Below, piece after piece: positions 35,178-46,559 of a DNA stretch of 64,000 bases. The stretch lies in contig NC_086247.1 of NCBI RefSeq assembly GCF_021018805.1, forward strand, positions 1,131,501 through 1,195,500, given 5' to 3'. The notes under the pieces are model-generated. The model worked only from the letters and a program-made list of their open reading frames with translations, was not told the DNA's origin and did not search any database. Numbering within the stretch: the first letter of the stretch is position 1; every line of letters begins with the position of its first letter. Source of the stretch: Prinia subflava. Its lineage: Eukaryota > Chordata > Aves > Passeriformes > Cisticolidae. The position numbers were made by a program, and so were the translations under genes.

Positions 35178-35632
35178 TGGAATAATGGAATCATTGAGTT
35201 TGGGTAAAGCCCTCATTGAGTCAAACCATTCCTTCATCCTGCCAAAGCCATCACTAAACCATGTCCCCAAGTGCCACATCCACACGGCTTTTGAATTCCT
35301 CCAGGAATGGTGACTCCATCCCTGCTCTGGGCAGCTGTACCAGGGCTTGATAACCCTTTCCATGAAAAAATTCATCCTGATGTCCATCCTGAACCTCTCC
35401 TGGCACAGCTTGAGGCCATTTCCTCTTGTCCTGTCCCTTGTTCTCTGGGAACAGATCCCGAATCCCACCTGGCTGCACCCACCTGTCAGGGAGTTGTGAA
35501 AAGCCAGAAGGTCCCCCTGGAACCTCCTTTTCTCCAGGCTGAGCCTCCCCAGCTCCCTCAGCCACTCCTGGTGCTCCAGACCCTTCCCCAGATCCATTCC
35601 CTTCTCCACACACTCTCCAGCTCCTCAATGTC
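35178..35632 (-). mobile_element. CR1 LINE fragment, type B, near full for this window
   Basis: GGAATCATTGAGTTTGGG, CCAAGTGCCACATCCACACG, GGAATGGTGACTCCATCCC, CTTGAGGCCATTTCCTCTTG, CTCCTTTTCTCCAGGCTGAG and CAGCTCCTCAATGTCTG. Confidence 0.92.
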
Positions 35633-35729
35633 TGTTTTTCTGAACTCCCGGGTTTTTAAGAATAAAAAGCTGACAAATGAGGAGGAAGGAAAAAGGATTT
35701 CCTTGTACAACATGTGAAGATGTGGGATT

Positions 35730-35922
35730 AGAATCATGGAATCATGGAATGATTTGGGTTGGAATGGACCTTTGAGACCATCCAGTTTCACCCCCTGCCT
35801 AGGTCAGGGATGCTTCCACTATCCCAGATTGCTCCAAGCCCTGTCCAACCTGGCCTTGGACACTTCCAGGGATGGGGAAGTCCACACTCTCTCCAGGCAG
35901 TTTGTTTCAGTCCAGCAGGACT
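35730..35922 (-). mobile_element. CR1 3' fragment, type A
   Basis: AATCATGGAATCATGGAATG (the terminal octamer repeat), then CACTATCCCAGATTGCTCC and CCTTGGACACTTCCAGGG. Confidence 0.9.
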
Positions 35923-36399
35923 GACAGGATGTGCTGCCTCTGTTTGTAATCCCTGACATTAATCCTGTGTCATCCATGCGTTTGTGGATGGACAGGGAAT
36001 CAGGCAGGATGAATCTGGACCTGCTCTTCAGTCCCAGGGTGGGCAGCTCCTCATGGATCTGCATCATTCCCACCTGTGCACAGGTGACACCAACCAACTT
36101 GAGGGAGTTGCATTAGCCACATCCAGAGCTCTGGCAAAATCCCCTGGAGGCTGGGATCCATCTGGGAGGGCATCTTGGCAAATCCTCTGTGTGAAATCCA
36201 GCAGGAAACACTTCATGGAGCATCCAAGAACGCCCTGCCTGCCCGGGGAGCGCAGCTTTGGGAGCCTTTTTGCCTGCGCTGGTGAAACTCTTGCCTCCTA
36301 TTTTTCCCCTCTTTTTTTTTCTCCCCGTCGGTGCTGCTGAAGTGAGGCTTCCTCGGGCAGGTTTTTTACAATTTGGATTTGATGAGAACAGTCGGTTAC

Positions 36400-36700
36400 G
36401 ACTCCCCGAGTGCCGTAAAAGTTGATGCGATGGTCGCTCCGCGCCTGTGCTCATTTTTATAATTTTTTATTTTATGAAACAGGACAGGGAGCTTAGTGAC
36501 TTATTACTATTCATTTCGTTTCAATGCAGTAAATATTGATTCAGTTGGGGCTTTTCAATTTAAACCACTTGCCGATTATATAAAATATTACCAGCCTCTG
36601 GAATTATGCTTACAGATCCCTTCGGCTGCTCATTAACGAAGGAGTGCAATTTTTAGATCCCTTTGCTTTCATCATCCAAATAAATGGGCCGAGCTCCCTC
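36400..36700. other. unique block, candidate conserved non-coding
   Basis: Repeat-free AT-rich sequence with isolated CpGs: GAGTGCCGTAAAAGTTG, ATTTCGTTTCAATGCAG, GATTATATAAAATATTACC and GCTCATTAACGAAGG. No coding signal. Confidence 0.27.
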
Positions 36701-37156
36701 TTCCCAGGGAAGGTGCTGTAGACTCAGCTCGCAGGGGCTTGACAGCCTCGATGGAGCTCTTAATTTGGACCTGCTTTCAAAGGATTCTGTACGTCGGGAT
36801 TTTTTTTTTTTTTCATTTTGAGACATTGAGGTCTCTTCCTCTGATTTTTCAGCTGTGGACTGACAGCTGGGATAAATGGAGCTGATTCATCCTGCTCAAA
36901 GCAGCTTCTCCTGCCGGTGGGTCTTTGGATGTTGCTGGAGCTCCAAGGATCTGTTTACATGAGTTGTGGGAAGCAGGATTGGAGGTCTGGGAAGAAGGAG
37001 ATGGGTTTAATTCCAGTGGTGGAAGGGTCTTGTTAGCTGTGGTCACTTGTGGTCATCTGTGATGGACATTGCCATGGCAAAACTTCCCAAAGAACCAGCT
37101 GGGACAACTCACAAAGTGTTGGTTCAACATTGTGAGGAGGTGTTGGAGGTGTGTAG

Positions 37157-37260
37157 GGATGGGGTTAAATAAGCTTTGGAAAAATGGGGTTCAATAAGCT
37201 TTGGGAAAAGGGGGTTCAATAAGCTTTGGGAAAATGGGGTTCAGTAAGCTTTGGGAAAAT
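37157..37260. repeat. 25 bp minisatellite, four copies
   Basis: AAGCTTTGGGAAAATGGGG plus TTCAAT is repeated exactly every 25 bp (AAGCT at 37171, 37196, 37221 and 37246), with a few substitutions. Confidence 0.95.
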
Positions 37261-38603
37261 GCCACTGGTGCCACCAGAGCTCATGGTGGTTGGACTGTGG
37301 GCTTGGGATGTTGCCCATCCGTAGATGAGCCCATTTGGGGAGTTTTCCTTTCCCATTGTTGGACCTTTCCATCCTCACTATCTCCTGTTGAGACCTTTGG
37401 AGTGTGAGCTCCTTGCCATGCTCCTCCTGGCATCTCCTCACTAGAGGGACATGAGATCAGGATCATGAAAATCAGGACCTTCTCCAACCCCTTTTTCCTG
37501 AGGACACAGAGAGCAGGACAAGGGCAGATCCAGGATATTCTGATAGGATTTGAAAGAAAAAAAAAAATATACATGGGGAGGAGCATCCCCACGGCTGAGA
37601 ATTGTCACTTTTGGGGGTTAATTACTGGGGAAGGAACCACCTTCAAGTGGTTTCAGGAGCCATCAAGATGAAAAGAGAGAAAAGTTGGGATTGACCTCAA
37701 CTTCTCGACCACTTTTAAACCCAGCCAAGAACACAGAATGCTCAGGAGGAGATTCAGAAACCGTCTGGTTTAGCAATAGCTGCATTAATTGGATCAATGT
37801 TAAAATGTGATTTAAAGCACATTGTTAGTGGAGCAGAAGATTTGGCTGAGGACCTGGTACCAAGGGTGAGTTACGATGCTGGATGTGGGGGCCAAGATGT
37901 TCTTCTTTGTGCAGCCCTTAACCCGTGGTGGATTTCCCCAAAAATAACTAATGATGTGACCAGAAAGAACCTGGATGAGGCTTCAGATTGGAAAAGGAAG
38001 AGCTAAAAACTCCACTGCTGTGGAGCCAACTTACATAATTAAACAGTGGTTTAAATACAGCTTTCAGGCCAGGTTTAAGGGGGGTAGTAAACCAACTTTA
38101 CAATAATCAATAGTTTCTAGTCTGCCTGCATAATTCAAACTCATCAGCCCCTTCTCCCTCAGTGGTTCTGAGCTAATCTCACCAATTGGTTGCAGTAGGA
38201 TCGACACCATCACGGTGAAGGTGACCTGGAATCCCTTTGTGTGAGTGGATTTTTGTCAGCTAAATTCACGGAAATTTATCCTTTTTAATGCAAAACCTTA
38301 GGGTAATGTATTCATCAGGTTGCTGGCTCACCTATTGCTGGAGATGAATGCGTATTATTTTAATGCTAAGATTAATAAGGACTTTCTGAAGTCCTGCTTA
38401 AAGTATTCCCTGATGGTATTTGAGGACTTAATTTGAGTGTAAAGCTGGGATAACTCTGTGGCATCGCAGCTGGTGGAAAGTACTGGGAGCTTTGGAGCAG
38501 GGCAGGGCTTCCATGGGAGACTGGCACAAACTGGGTAAAGGCTTCCCCAGATCCCCATGGAGTCCTTTGTGCACTTCAGCCACTTTAGGATTTTTAATTG
38601 CTT

Positions 38604-39165
38604 TGAAAAATCATAAAATCATCGAATGATGTGAGTTGGAAAGGACTTTTTAAGATCATCTCATTTCAACCCCCTGCCATGGGCAGGGATTCCCTTCCAC
38701 TATCCCAGGTTGCTTCCAGCCCTATCCAGCCTGGCCTTGAACACTTCCAGGGATGGGGCAGCCACAGCTTCTCTAGGAAACCTGTGCCGGGGCCTCAGCA
38801 CCCTCCCTGGGAAAGAATTCCTTCCCAATATCCCATCTAGCCCTGCCCTCTGGCTGTGGGAAGCCATTCCCTGTGTCCTGTCCCTCCATCCCTTGTCCCA
38901 AGTCCCTCTCCAGCTCTCCTGGAGCCCCTTCAGGCACTGGAAGGAGCTCTGATGTCTCCCTGGATCCTTCCTTTCTCCATTCTCAGCTCTCCATTCTGGC
39001 TCTAGAGCAGAGGGGCTCCAGCCCTTGGAATATCTCCATGGCCTCCTCTGGATATGCTCCAGCAGCTCCACATCCTCCTGATGTTAGCCCCAGAGCTGGA
39101 GGCAGCTCTGCAGGTGGAGCCTCACCTGAGTGGGGCAGAATCCCTCCCTCACCCGCTTTCCGAAC
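38604..39165 (-). mobile_element. CR1 LINE fragment, type A, over 550 bp
   Basis: From the octamer-like tail (AATCATAAAATCATCGAATG) through CCACTATCCCAGGTTGC and CCTGTGTCCTGTCCCTCC to CCCAGAGCTGGAGGCAGC. One of the longer copies; 5'-truncated near 39165. Confidence 0.93.
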
Positions 39166-39704
39166 TCTGGGGTGAGCCTAGGACATGAGAGAATTTCCAG
39201 GTTCCAACACACATGGCCAAATATTTGTGTTTGTAGTATCATCCCATTCCCATCACTGCATTCTGGTAGTGTGGAAGTCCTGTTCTTTTGGAATTTTCTT
39301 GGCTTTCTGAATGTTTATTTTATTGGAGTTAGATTCTCATGCTTCTAACAGTTTCTTAATGTAAAAATAGCACTGTTTGCTTAATGGTAGTTTATTGCTT
39401 ACATTCTTTTTTGGAGGAAGAGAGTAACTGATTGACTGTCTGTTTGACCAGTGTGGTTGGAGGGGTTGTGCTCCCGTCCACCAATCCACAACTGGTGCCA
39501 AAAATGTATAAATATGAAAAAAACTGAATTTCTGTCCTTCTTTCCTGCTGGGGTATCTGTGAGTTGTGTGGTTCTTTCATGTCTAACTGTGTCAGGTATG
39601 GGTTGTCTCATATGCCAGGGAACCACTTTGGGATTCCCAAGGCAAAGCAGAAAGATGGAGATTTTCCTCCCACATTGCCAAGCCAGGTGGTCACTCCCAT
39701 CGTC

Positions 39705-39885
39705 CCACCTAGGAGAATTCCTTCCAATATCCCATCTATCCCTGCCCTCTGGCAATGGGAAACCATTCCCTGTGTCCTGTCACTCCATTCCTTGTCCCAA
39801 GTCCCTCTCCAGCTGTCCTGGAGCCACTTTAGGCACTGGAAGGAGCTCTGAGATCTGCCTGGAGCCTTCTCTTCTTCAGGGACAG
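39705..39885 (-). mobile_element. CR1 internal fragment, type A
   Basis: GAATTCCTTCCAATATCCC, GGGAAACCATTCCCTGTGTC and TTAGGCACTGGAAGGAGCTC. The 3' end is absent. Confidence 0.88.
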
Positions 39886-40671
39886 GTTCCTTTTATTGCG
39901 ATGGAGACTCAGAGTCGTTTGTCCTCGTTATTTGAGTATTTATGATGGGAGCTCTGGATGGTCTTTCCCTCAGATTGGATTTCTGCAGCTGGCAGGAATT
40001 GCTCCCGTCCTCCCCAAAGGTCCCTTTTCACCTGTCAGGACACACTGCAGCCTTCTACCTGTTTATTCTTGTCCGTTGATTTAATCCCTGGATGTTGGGG
40101 GTGGCCAGAACACTGTGATCTTCAAAATTTCCCTGTATTTTCCTTCAAAATTCTGCCCTGTATGTATGGGTTGGATTTCTCCTACTCCATTATTATTAAT
40201 TTTTTTTAAATCCTGCTCAATATTCAAGGACCATAAAAATGTTCCCCGCTTATCACGAGCTGTTATCTCAACGACTCCTCACCATCATTAATAATCACTC
40301 TCAGTGTCGTGTATTGCTCTTCCTTACGGCTCCCGAGGCAAATCGTGGATGCAGGGAAGGATTTCTAATGGTCGAGTCGCAGGCTGGGGAGGAGGAGCAG
40401 AGCTGTTCTGAAGGCAGGACAACAGGTTTGGAGTAGTTTCTGTGGTTCCTGCTGAAGGGGCACCTCCTGAACCCGGTCGTGCTGTGTCCTCCTGCAGACG
40501 GTGACATCCATGGAGATGCTCCATGGGCATTTTGGACCTGCCTGGCACAGGGATGTGCAAATGTGAGCCAGATGCATCCAGGGTGATGGAGCCTAGCCAG
40601 TCCCACCAGGATACTGGGGAACTCCAGAACCTCTGAAGCTTTGGTGTGAGATCTTCCCCCTTTGGGTATTT

Positions 40672-40912
40672 GAAAACCATAGAAGGGTTTGGGTGGGAAG
40701 GGACTTTGAAGATCATCGAGTTCCACTCCCTTCCACTGGATCAGGTTGCTCCAAGCCCCATCCAACCTGGCCTTGGACACTTCCAGGGATCCAGGGGCAG
40801 TCACAGCTTCTCTGGGAATTCCGTTTCAGGGCCTCACCACCCTCCCAGGGAGGAATTCTTTCCCAATATCCCATCTAATCCTTCCCTCTGCCAGTTTAAA
40901 GCTGTCACCTAG
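40672..40912 (-). mobile_element. CR1 3' fragment, type A
   Basis: GAAGGGTTTGGGTGGGAAGG, CAGGTTGCTCCAAGCCCC, GAATTCTTTCCCAATATCCC and AGTTTAAAGCTGTCACC. Confidence 0.88.
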
Positions 40913-41012
40913 ACCTGGTGGTTGGCGACTGGTTCTGGATGGCTCTGCTTGAGCAGGGGGTTGGGCCAGACTTCCAAGGATTCCTTCCAGCCTCAAACAT
41001 TCCATGATCTCT
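40913..41012 (+). mobile_element. CR1 tail of a further subtype
   Basis: GATGGCTCTGCTTGAGCAGG, GGTTGGGCCAGACTTCC and TTCCAGCCTCAAACATTCCA. The word CTTGAGCAGGGGGTTGG marks a CR1 subtype seen once here. Head-to-head with the left element. Confidence 0.78.
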
Positions 41013-41085
41013 CCTGAAAACCTCTGGGCATTGCTGTTGTTGGTCGTGGCACATCCTGTCTTGGGGCACTGGGATATCCAGAGGA

Positions 41086-41266
41086 ATTTAAATTTGCCCA
41101 GAGAAGCTTTGGCTGCTCCATCCCTGGAAGTGTCCAGGGCCAGGTTGGATGAGGCTTAGGGCAACCTGGGATAGTGGAAGGTATCCCTGCCCATGGCAGA
41201 GGGGTTGGAATGACATGATCTTTAAGGTCTCTTCCAACCCAGATCATTCCAGGATTTTATGATTTC
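41086..41266 (+). mobile_element. CR1 3' fragment, type A
   Basis: GCCCAGAGAAGCTTTGGCTG, GGATAGTGGAAGGTATCCC and ACATGATCTTTAAGGTCTC, ending CCAGGATTTTATGATTTC. Confidence 0.9.
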
Positions 41267-41654
41267 ACATCAAAAATTAACCCTGGCTAGGTGGTTGGAC
41301 TCTCCTACAAACTTGGAGACAACTTGATCTCGCATGAACTCTGAAATACCTGGAGTTGCTGGTGGATCAAAGAGCTCCCATTCCCAACTTTAGTCTGCCA
41401 AACAGATATTTCCAAACCCACCCTTGAATTCCCAATCCATGCTCCTGCTGCTGCCTGGTTTTCATTGCTGGGTGATGACCCAGAAATCAATTACCCCCCA
41501 CCAAAGCTTGACTGATGAGCACCATCCCACTGGGAAAGGCGACTCCCTTCTTTTCTTCTCCAAGTCAGTGGTGGATTTTATCTTTTCCCCGTTGTTTTGG
41601 GGGTTGTTTTTTGTTTTCTGTTTGCCCAGCTCGGCGCGGTTCAGCGCTTCGTCC

Positions 41655-41910
41655 TCGCAAACTGGAACGCCGGGATTAATTTGTGGTTAGATCTCTGTTA
41701 AGATTGCATCCACTTCCCCAGTCAGCACTTAATTGGCAGTCGCTTGATTTAACAGCGTGGGAGCCGGCTCCGGAAAAATGGCTTGGATAAATCACTGCCT
41801 GACGCCAGAAAATAGATATAATCTCAACATTAACTACATTAATAGTAGCAGGAGCCGAATTAAGAAAGCCATAAAGTAGAGGCAGGAGAGTATAAATTAC
41901 GGCCATCTCG
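41655..41910. other. unique block, candidate conserved non-coding
   Basis: AACTGGAACGCCGGGATTAA, ACTTAATTGGCAGTCGC, CATTAACTACATTAATAGTA and ATAAATTACGGCC: repeat-free, with CpG and TAAT/ATTA mixtures. Confidence 0.28.
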
Positions 41911-42251
41911 CTGTCTTCTTCTCCAGGCTCTGCTTTCCATCCTCTCCCCGTGGGTGGGATGGGATCGTGGCAGTCTTGGGTCCAGTTGGGTTGTGATCAG
42001 CTCTGTTGGGGACAGGGAGAAGAGGAATTCCCACCATTCCCAGCTCATGGCCCATCTTTGGGACAACACTGGAGGGGGTCTAATCAGTTTTAGTGGCTTA
42101 GTGTTGATTACAGGGATGCAGAATGTTCAAGCCAGGGCTATTTTTAAAAATTATATTTTTAATCATTACTTTATTTATTAATAAATTTTTTTTTAATATT
42201 TATTTATTTTATAAATGTAGCTTGTTATCTACCTCTAGGAAGCATCCACAT

Positions 42252-42770
42252 TATAAAATCATGGAATAGTTTGGGTTGGAAAGAAATATGATCCCATTCC
42301 AAACCATAGCCATGGGCAGGGACACCTTCCACTATCCCAGGTTGTTCCAAGCCTCATCCAACCCACCCCGGAACACTTCCAGGGATGGGGCAGCCACAGC
42401 TTCTCTGGGAAACCTGTGCCAGGGTCTCACCATCCTCCCAGGAAAGAATTCCTTCCCAATATCCCATCTAACCCTGCCCTCTGGCAGTGGGAAGCCATTC
42501 CATGTCCCAAGTCCCTCTCAGCTCTCCTGGAGCCACTTTAGGGATTGGAAGGGCTCTGAGGTCTCCCTGGACCCTTCCCTTCTCCAGGTGAACATTCCCA
42601 GCTCTCCCAGCCTGGCTCCAGAGCAGAGGGGCTCCAACCCTTGGAGCATCTCCCTGGCCTGCTCTGGATTTGCTCCAGCAGCTCCACATCCTCCTGATGT
42701 TAGCCCCAGAGCTGGAGGCAGCTCTGCAGGTGGGATCTCACCTAAGTGGGACAGAATTCCCTTTTTTTCT
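42252..42770 (-). mobile_element. CR1 LINE fragment, type A, about 520 bp
   Basis: AAATCATGGAATAGTTTGGG, GACACCTTCCACTATCCCAG, CCTGCCCTCTGGCAGTGGG, CTCCAGAGCAGAGGGGCTCC and CCCCAGAGCTGGAGGCAGC. Its 3' side borders an AT-rich run (42140-42230). Confidence 0.93.
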
Positions 42771-43334
42771 CAGGTTTATCCTGACCTTTTCAACTTTATT
42801 TCCAGCTTTTTGGTTCAGTTGCACCCCCCTTCACCACGTCCCGTTTTCTCCCCTGGAAATGGATTTTTAAAAGCGTCATCTTCCAGCGAATTTTCCTTTC
42901 CATCTTGTTGTTTATTAGGCTCTTAAAGGCAAAGCTTGTAATGCATCCATTGATCCAAATTCCAATTGAAGAGATGTGAGCACATAAAATGGTCCCGACC
43001 CTTTAATAATGGAGCGATATCCTTTGGAATGTAGGCAATGCAATTAGGACAAGGAACCAACCCCCTGCCCCTTGATGGGGGCCTTTGAATCATTTTTATC
43101 CATTCCATATATCCTGAGTCGGAGCTGAGTTCCTTTAAGTGTCTTCCTGGTGAGTATCTGATGGACTGACGCTCTCAGAAGTGTTGGACTTTTTTTTTCC
43201 CTCTTTCTCTTGGAAGCAGATCCAAATTTTTATAGATCCGCATTTATTAAATATGCATGTCTACATTTATTAAATATATATAATATGTATTTTATATGTG
43301 GATAGAAATTGGGTGGATGGGCTGACTCCAGCCG

Positions 43335-44000
43335 TGTGAGGGTCAGCAAAGCCAAGTGTTGGATCCAACACATGGATCAAACAACCTCATGGAATGCTCC
43401 AGGCCTGTGGATAAAGGGCTGGAGGGATGGAAAGGGACTTGGAGGTGCTGGTGGCAGTGGCTAGAGATGAGCTCAGGTGGGCAAGGAGGCCTCCAGCAGC
43501 CGTTTTGTGTCCACAGGCCCAGGGCAGTGTCCGTCCCCCAGTCCTGGCAGGAATTTTGGGTCCCTCACCAGACAGACATTGGAAGACTGGGAAGGGAATG
43601 GAGCTGGGAAGAATCTGGACTGGCTGAAGGGGCTGGGAGGGCTCAGCCTGGAGAAAAGGAGGCTCAGGAGGGACCTTCTGGCTCTTCCCTGAGAGGAAGT
43701 GGATCCAGGTGGGGGGTCGGGATCTGCTCCCAGGGAACAAGGGACAGGACAAGAGGAAATGGCCTCAAACTACGCCAGGAGAGGTTCAGGCTGGACATCA
43801 AGAGGAATTTCTTCATGGAAAGGGTTGGAATGGGCTGCCCAGGGCGTGGTGGAATCCCTGTCCTTGGAGGTGTCCAGGGAATGCCTGGAGGTGGCGCTCA
43901 GTGCTCCGGTCTGGGGGACAAGTTTGGGATCAGTCACAGGTTGGACTTCATGATCTTGGAGGTCTTTTCCAACCTAAATGATTCCATGATTCCATGTATG
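43335..44000 (+). mobile_element. CR1 LINE fragment, type B, with ORF2 remnant
   Basis: About 665 bp in sense orientation. The left third (CCAAGTGTTGGATCCAACAC, GGACTTGGAGGTGCTGG, TGGGTCCCTCACCAGAC) comes from the end of the CR1 reverse-transcriptase frame, now broken. The rest is the 3' region (AGGACAAGAGGAAATGGCC, GGCGCTCAGTGCTCCGG), ending in GATTCCATGATTCCATG, two tail octamers. Confidence 0.92.
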
Positions 44001-45054
44001 TTATGTATACACTTATCCAGGCATAGACAGTGTTGATGTAAATAAATATTTACTGGATCATGGAATTACAGGGATGCCGAGAATTCAAGGAATGCCAAGG
44101 AATCAGAGCTGATAACGCTGCTCCAGTTGTTTTGTGGGTCAGTTTATAAATGACAATGAGACCACAAGACGGGATAAATCCTTGGACATACAACCACCTG
44201 CTTAAAATTTGGAGAAACAAGCTTGGAGTCAACATCTGAATTTCCTATTCATTCCTTAAGTTTAATATAATGTCAGGAAAACCAGTTCTTTAGGGAAAAA
44301 AATCATTTATACACTGTTTTCTCTGCCTTTGTAGCTAAATTTAATTTAAATTTCAATTAATTAATCAAATCTATATTTAACTTTCAAAATGCATCACCCA
44401 TGGGTGTGTATCCATGCCTAGTCCAAGCTGTGGGCATGGGGTTTTCCAGAGGCAGCCAGTAGCCGGTGTTTTCCCAGCGGATAATTCCCTTCAGCACAGC
44501 CCTGCTGAACTTCTTTAACCTCTTCCACACTGAGTTCCTGTTTTTCCATGGAATCCTGCTCCTTGTCCGAGATATTTGCTTTAATTAAAATGTATCAGCT
44601 GTTCTTGCTCTTCACAGTATTATTGCCGTTTCCTGCGTGAGGAAAAGAGCATTTAAAGGGAAAATATCTTTGGAAAAAGCAATTATCCCAGGTATTTTTG
44701 GAAAGCAGGCAGGAGGGAAAGCCTCCAGTGGGATTTGGCTCCGTGTCTGACTGATTATTGTGATAAATATTCAGAGTTGGAGCCGTTTGGGTTGGGACAT
44801 GGACACAGCACTGGAATGATCCTCGGCAATTAGCCTTCCTGGGATATTCCAGCGCTTGGAGCACATCCAGAGCTCTGAAACGGGATTTACAGGGATGAGC
44901 AGAGGGAGGAATATTGCTTCTGTGCCAGGACAGGGGAAGGTCTAGGAGCTGCTCTCGCTTTCCCTCTGGTTTCAGCCCATCACTGAGGGTGGTAGGACGG
45001 TGTCTGGGAGGGATTAAGGATTAATCCACGTGGACACAGGTCCTGGAGCTTCCC

Positions 45055-45345
45055 AAATGGAGCCACTAAAGCCGGCAACACCTGCCCGGAACGCCGTGAG
45101 CTCCATTTCAGCTAATCGGAGCTAAACCCTAATGAACTTTGTCCAATCGCCTGAGCTAATGGGGGTAAAAGGAATCTAATTAACGGGACAATAGTTCCCG
45201 GTCTTCCCGGTGTAATCACTGATCCGCCGCCGGCATTAGAGCAGCGGGATGGAAAGCCGAGTATCAGGGACCGTCAGCGTTTCCATTCTCAGGCTCAGCC
45301 TAAGCGGTTTAACGGGACCTCGGCAGGGGGGTTTGGGCTGAGACT
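45055..45345. other. unique block with repeated GAGCTAAT-like words, candidate enhancer
   Basis: CAGCTAATCGGAGCTAAACC, CCTAATGAACTTTG, GAGCTAATGGGG, TCTAATTAACGGG and GTGTAATCACTGATCC occur within 150 bp, with CpGs kept (GATCCGCCGCCGGC). No repeat family or coding frame. TAAT and TAATCC cores are typical homeodomain targets; function is inferred. Confidence 0.33.
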
Positions 45346-45554
45346 TGACCTACCTTGAAAACAGCCTCGTGTCGGGGAATTGTCTTCTCCAGAGGGTCTT
45401 TTGTCTCATCTCCAGGGAGGCGTTTTCATGGTGAAAACTTCGCCGGAGAAGTTGGAATTGTTTCCGGGGATCCTCCCGTGGTTTGCTGTGGGTGGGATCA
45501 GGCCCAGGGCTGGAGAGAAACCAAGGAGATGGTTTGGAGTTGGGCTGTCAGGGA

Positions 45555-45745
45555 GTAGGGAGGACAAGAAGAAATGAGCTGAAGTTGTGCCAGGGGAGGT
45601 TTAGATTGGATATCAGGGCAAATTTCTTCGTGGAAAGGGTTGTCAAGCATTGGGACAGGGCTGTGGTGGAGGAAGGAAGGCAGGGTTAGATGGGTTACTG
45701 GGAATAAGTTAGTCCCTGTGAGCGTGGTGAGGCTCTGGCTCAAGC
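45555..45745 (+). mobile_element. CR1 mosaic piece, sense
   Basis: GGACAAGAAGAAATGAGCTG and TTTCTTCGTGGAAAGGG (type B), then GGTTAGATGGGTTACTGGG and GTGAGCGTGGTGAGGCTCTG (type A). It lacks a 3' end and runs into an antisense copy. Confidence 0.78.
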
Positions 45746-45751
45746 TTAAAG

Positions 45752-46128
45752 AATGGTTTGGGTTGGAAGGGATTTGAAGGTCCCACTCCCCTGCCGTGGG
45801 CAAGGACACCTTCCACTATCCCACATTGCTCCAAACCCCGTCCAGCCTGGCCTTGGACACTTCCAGGGATGAGACAGCCACAGCTCCTCTGGGTAATCTG
45901 TGCCAGGACCTCCCCACCCTCACAGCCAAGAATTCCTTCCCAATATCCCTTCTATCCCTGCCCTCTGGCAGTGGGAAGCTGTTCCCTGTCCCTCCATCCC
46001 TCACCCAAAGTCCCTCTCCGCTCTCTTGGAGCCCCTTTAGGCACTGAAAGAGGCTCCAAGCTCTTCCTGGATCCTTCTTTTCTCCAGGCTTGACAGCCCC
46101 AGCTCTCCCAGGCCAGTTCCATCCCTGC
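45752..46128 (-). mobile_element. CR1 LINE fragment, type A
   Basis: AATGGTTTGGGTTGGAAGGG, GACACCTTCCACTATCCCAC, GAATTCCTTCCCAATATCCC and CTTTAGGCACTGAAAGAGG. Confidence 0.92.
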
Positions 46129-46559
46129 CCTCCTTACCTGGATCCACCAGTCCTTCAGCACAGCCTGTCACAAGCCAAATTCCTTCCCTGTTTTTTGTGT
46201 TTGGCACGTGGAGCTGGGTTTGTATCCAGGCTCTCCATCTCCCGCAGGAATGAATTGGGTTACAAACAATAGTAGGGATTTAGGAAACAAGGACAGGGAA
46301 AAGAGCTCTCCTCTCGCACTGCTCTGAGCTCCTCGAGGTGTTACTGGATCTCCTGTGTTTTTTTGGAAGGTTTTGGCAAGATTTCAGGGCTTTCTCTGGC
46401 TTCAGGCAGGATCGTGAGCCCTGCAGGAGCTGCCAAGTGCTGTGTGGAGCTCTGGCTTTTCATGGACACAGTGGAGTGATGAAAGGGAATGGCAGCGTGG
46501 GGCTGAATGGCTTTCAGAGGGAAATGGCAATAAATCCAGCGGGAGGGAATAATGACACT

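Noticed and set aside
43356..44036. 226-codon frame, possible gene
   Set aside because: It is the CR1 type B copy with broken ORF2 remnant.
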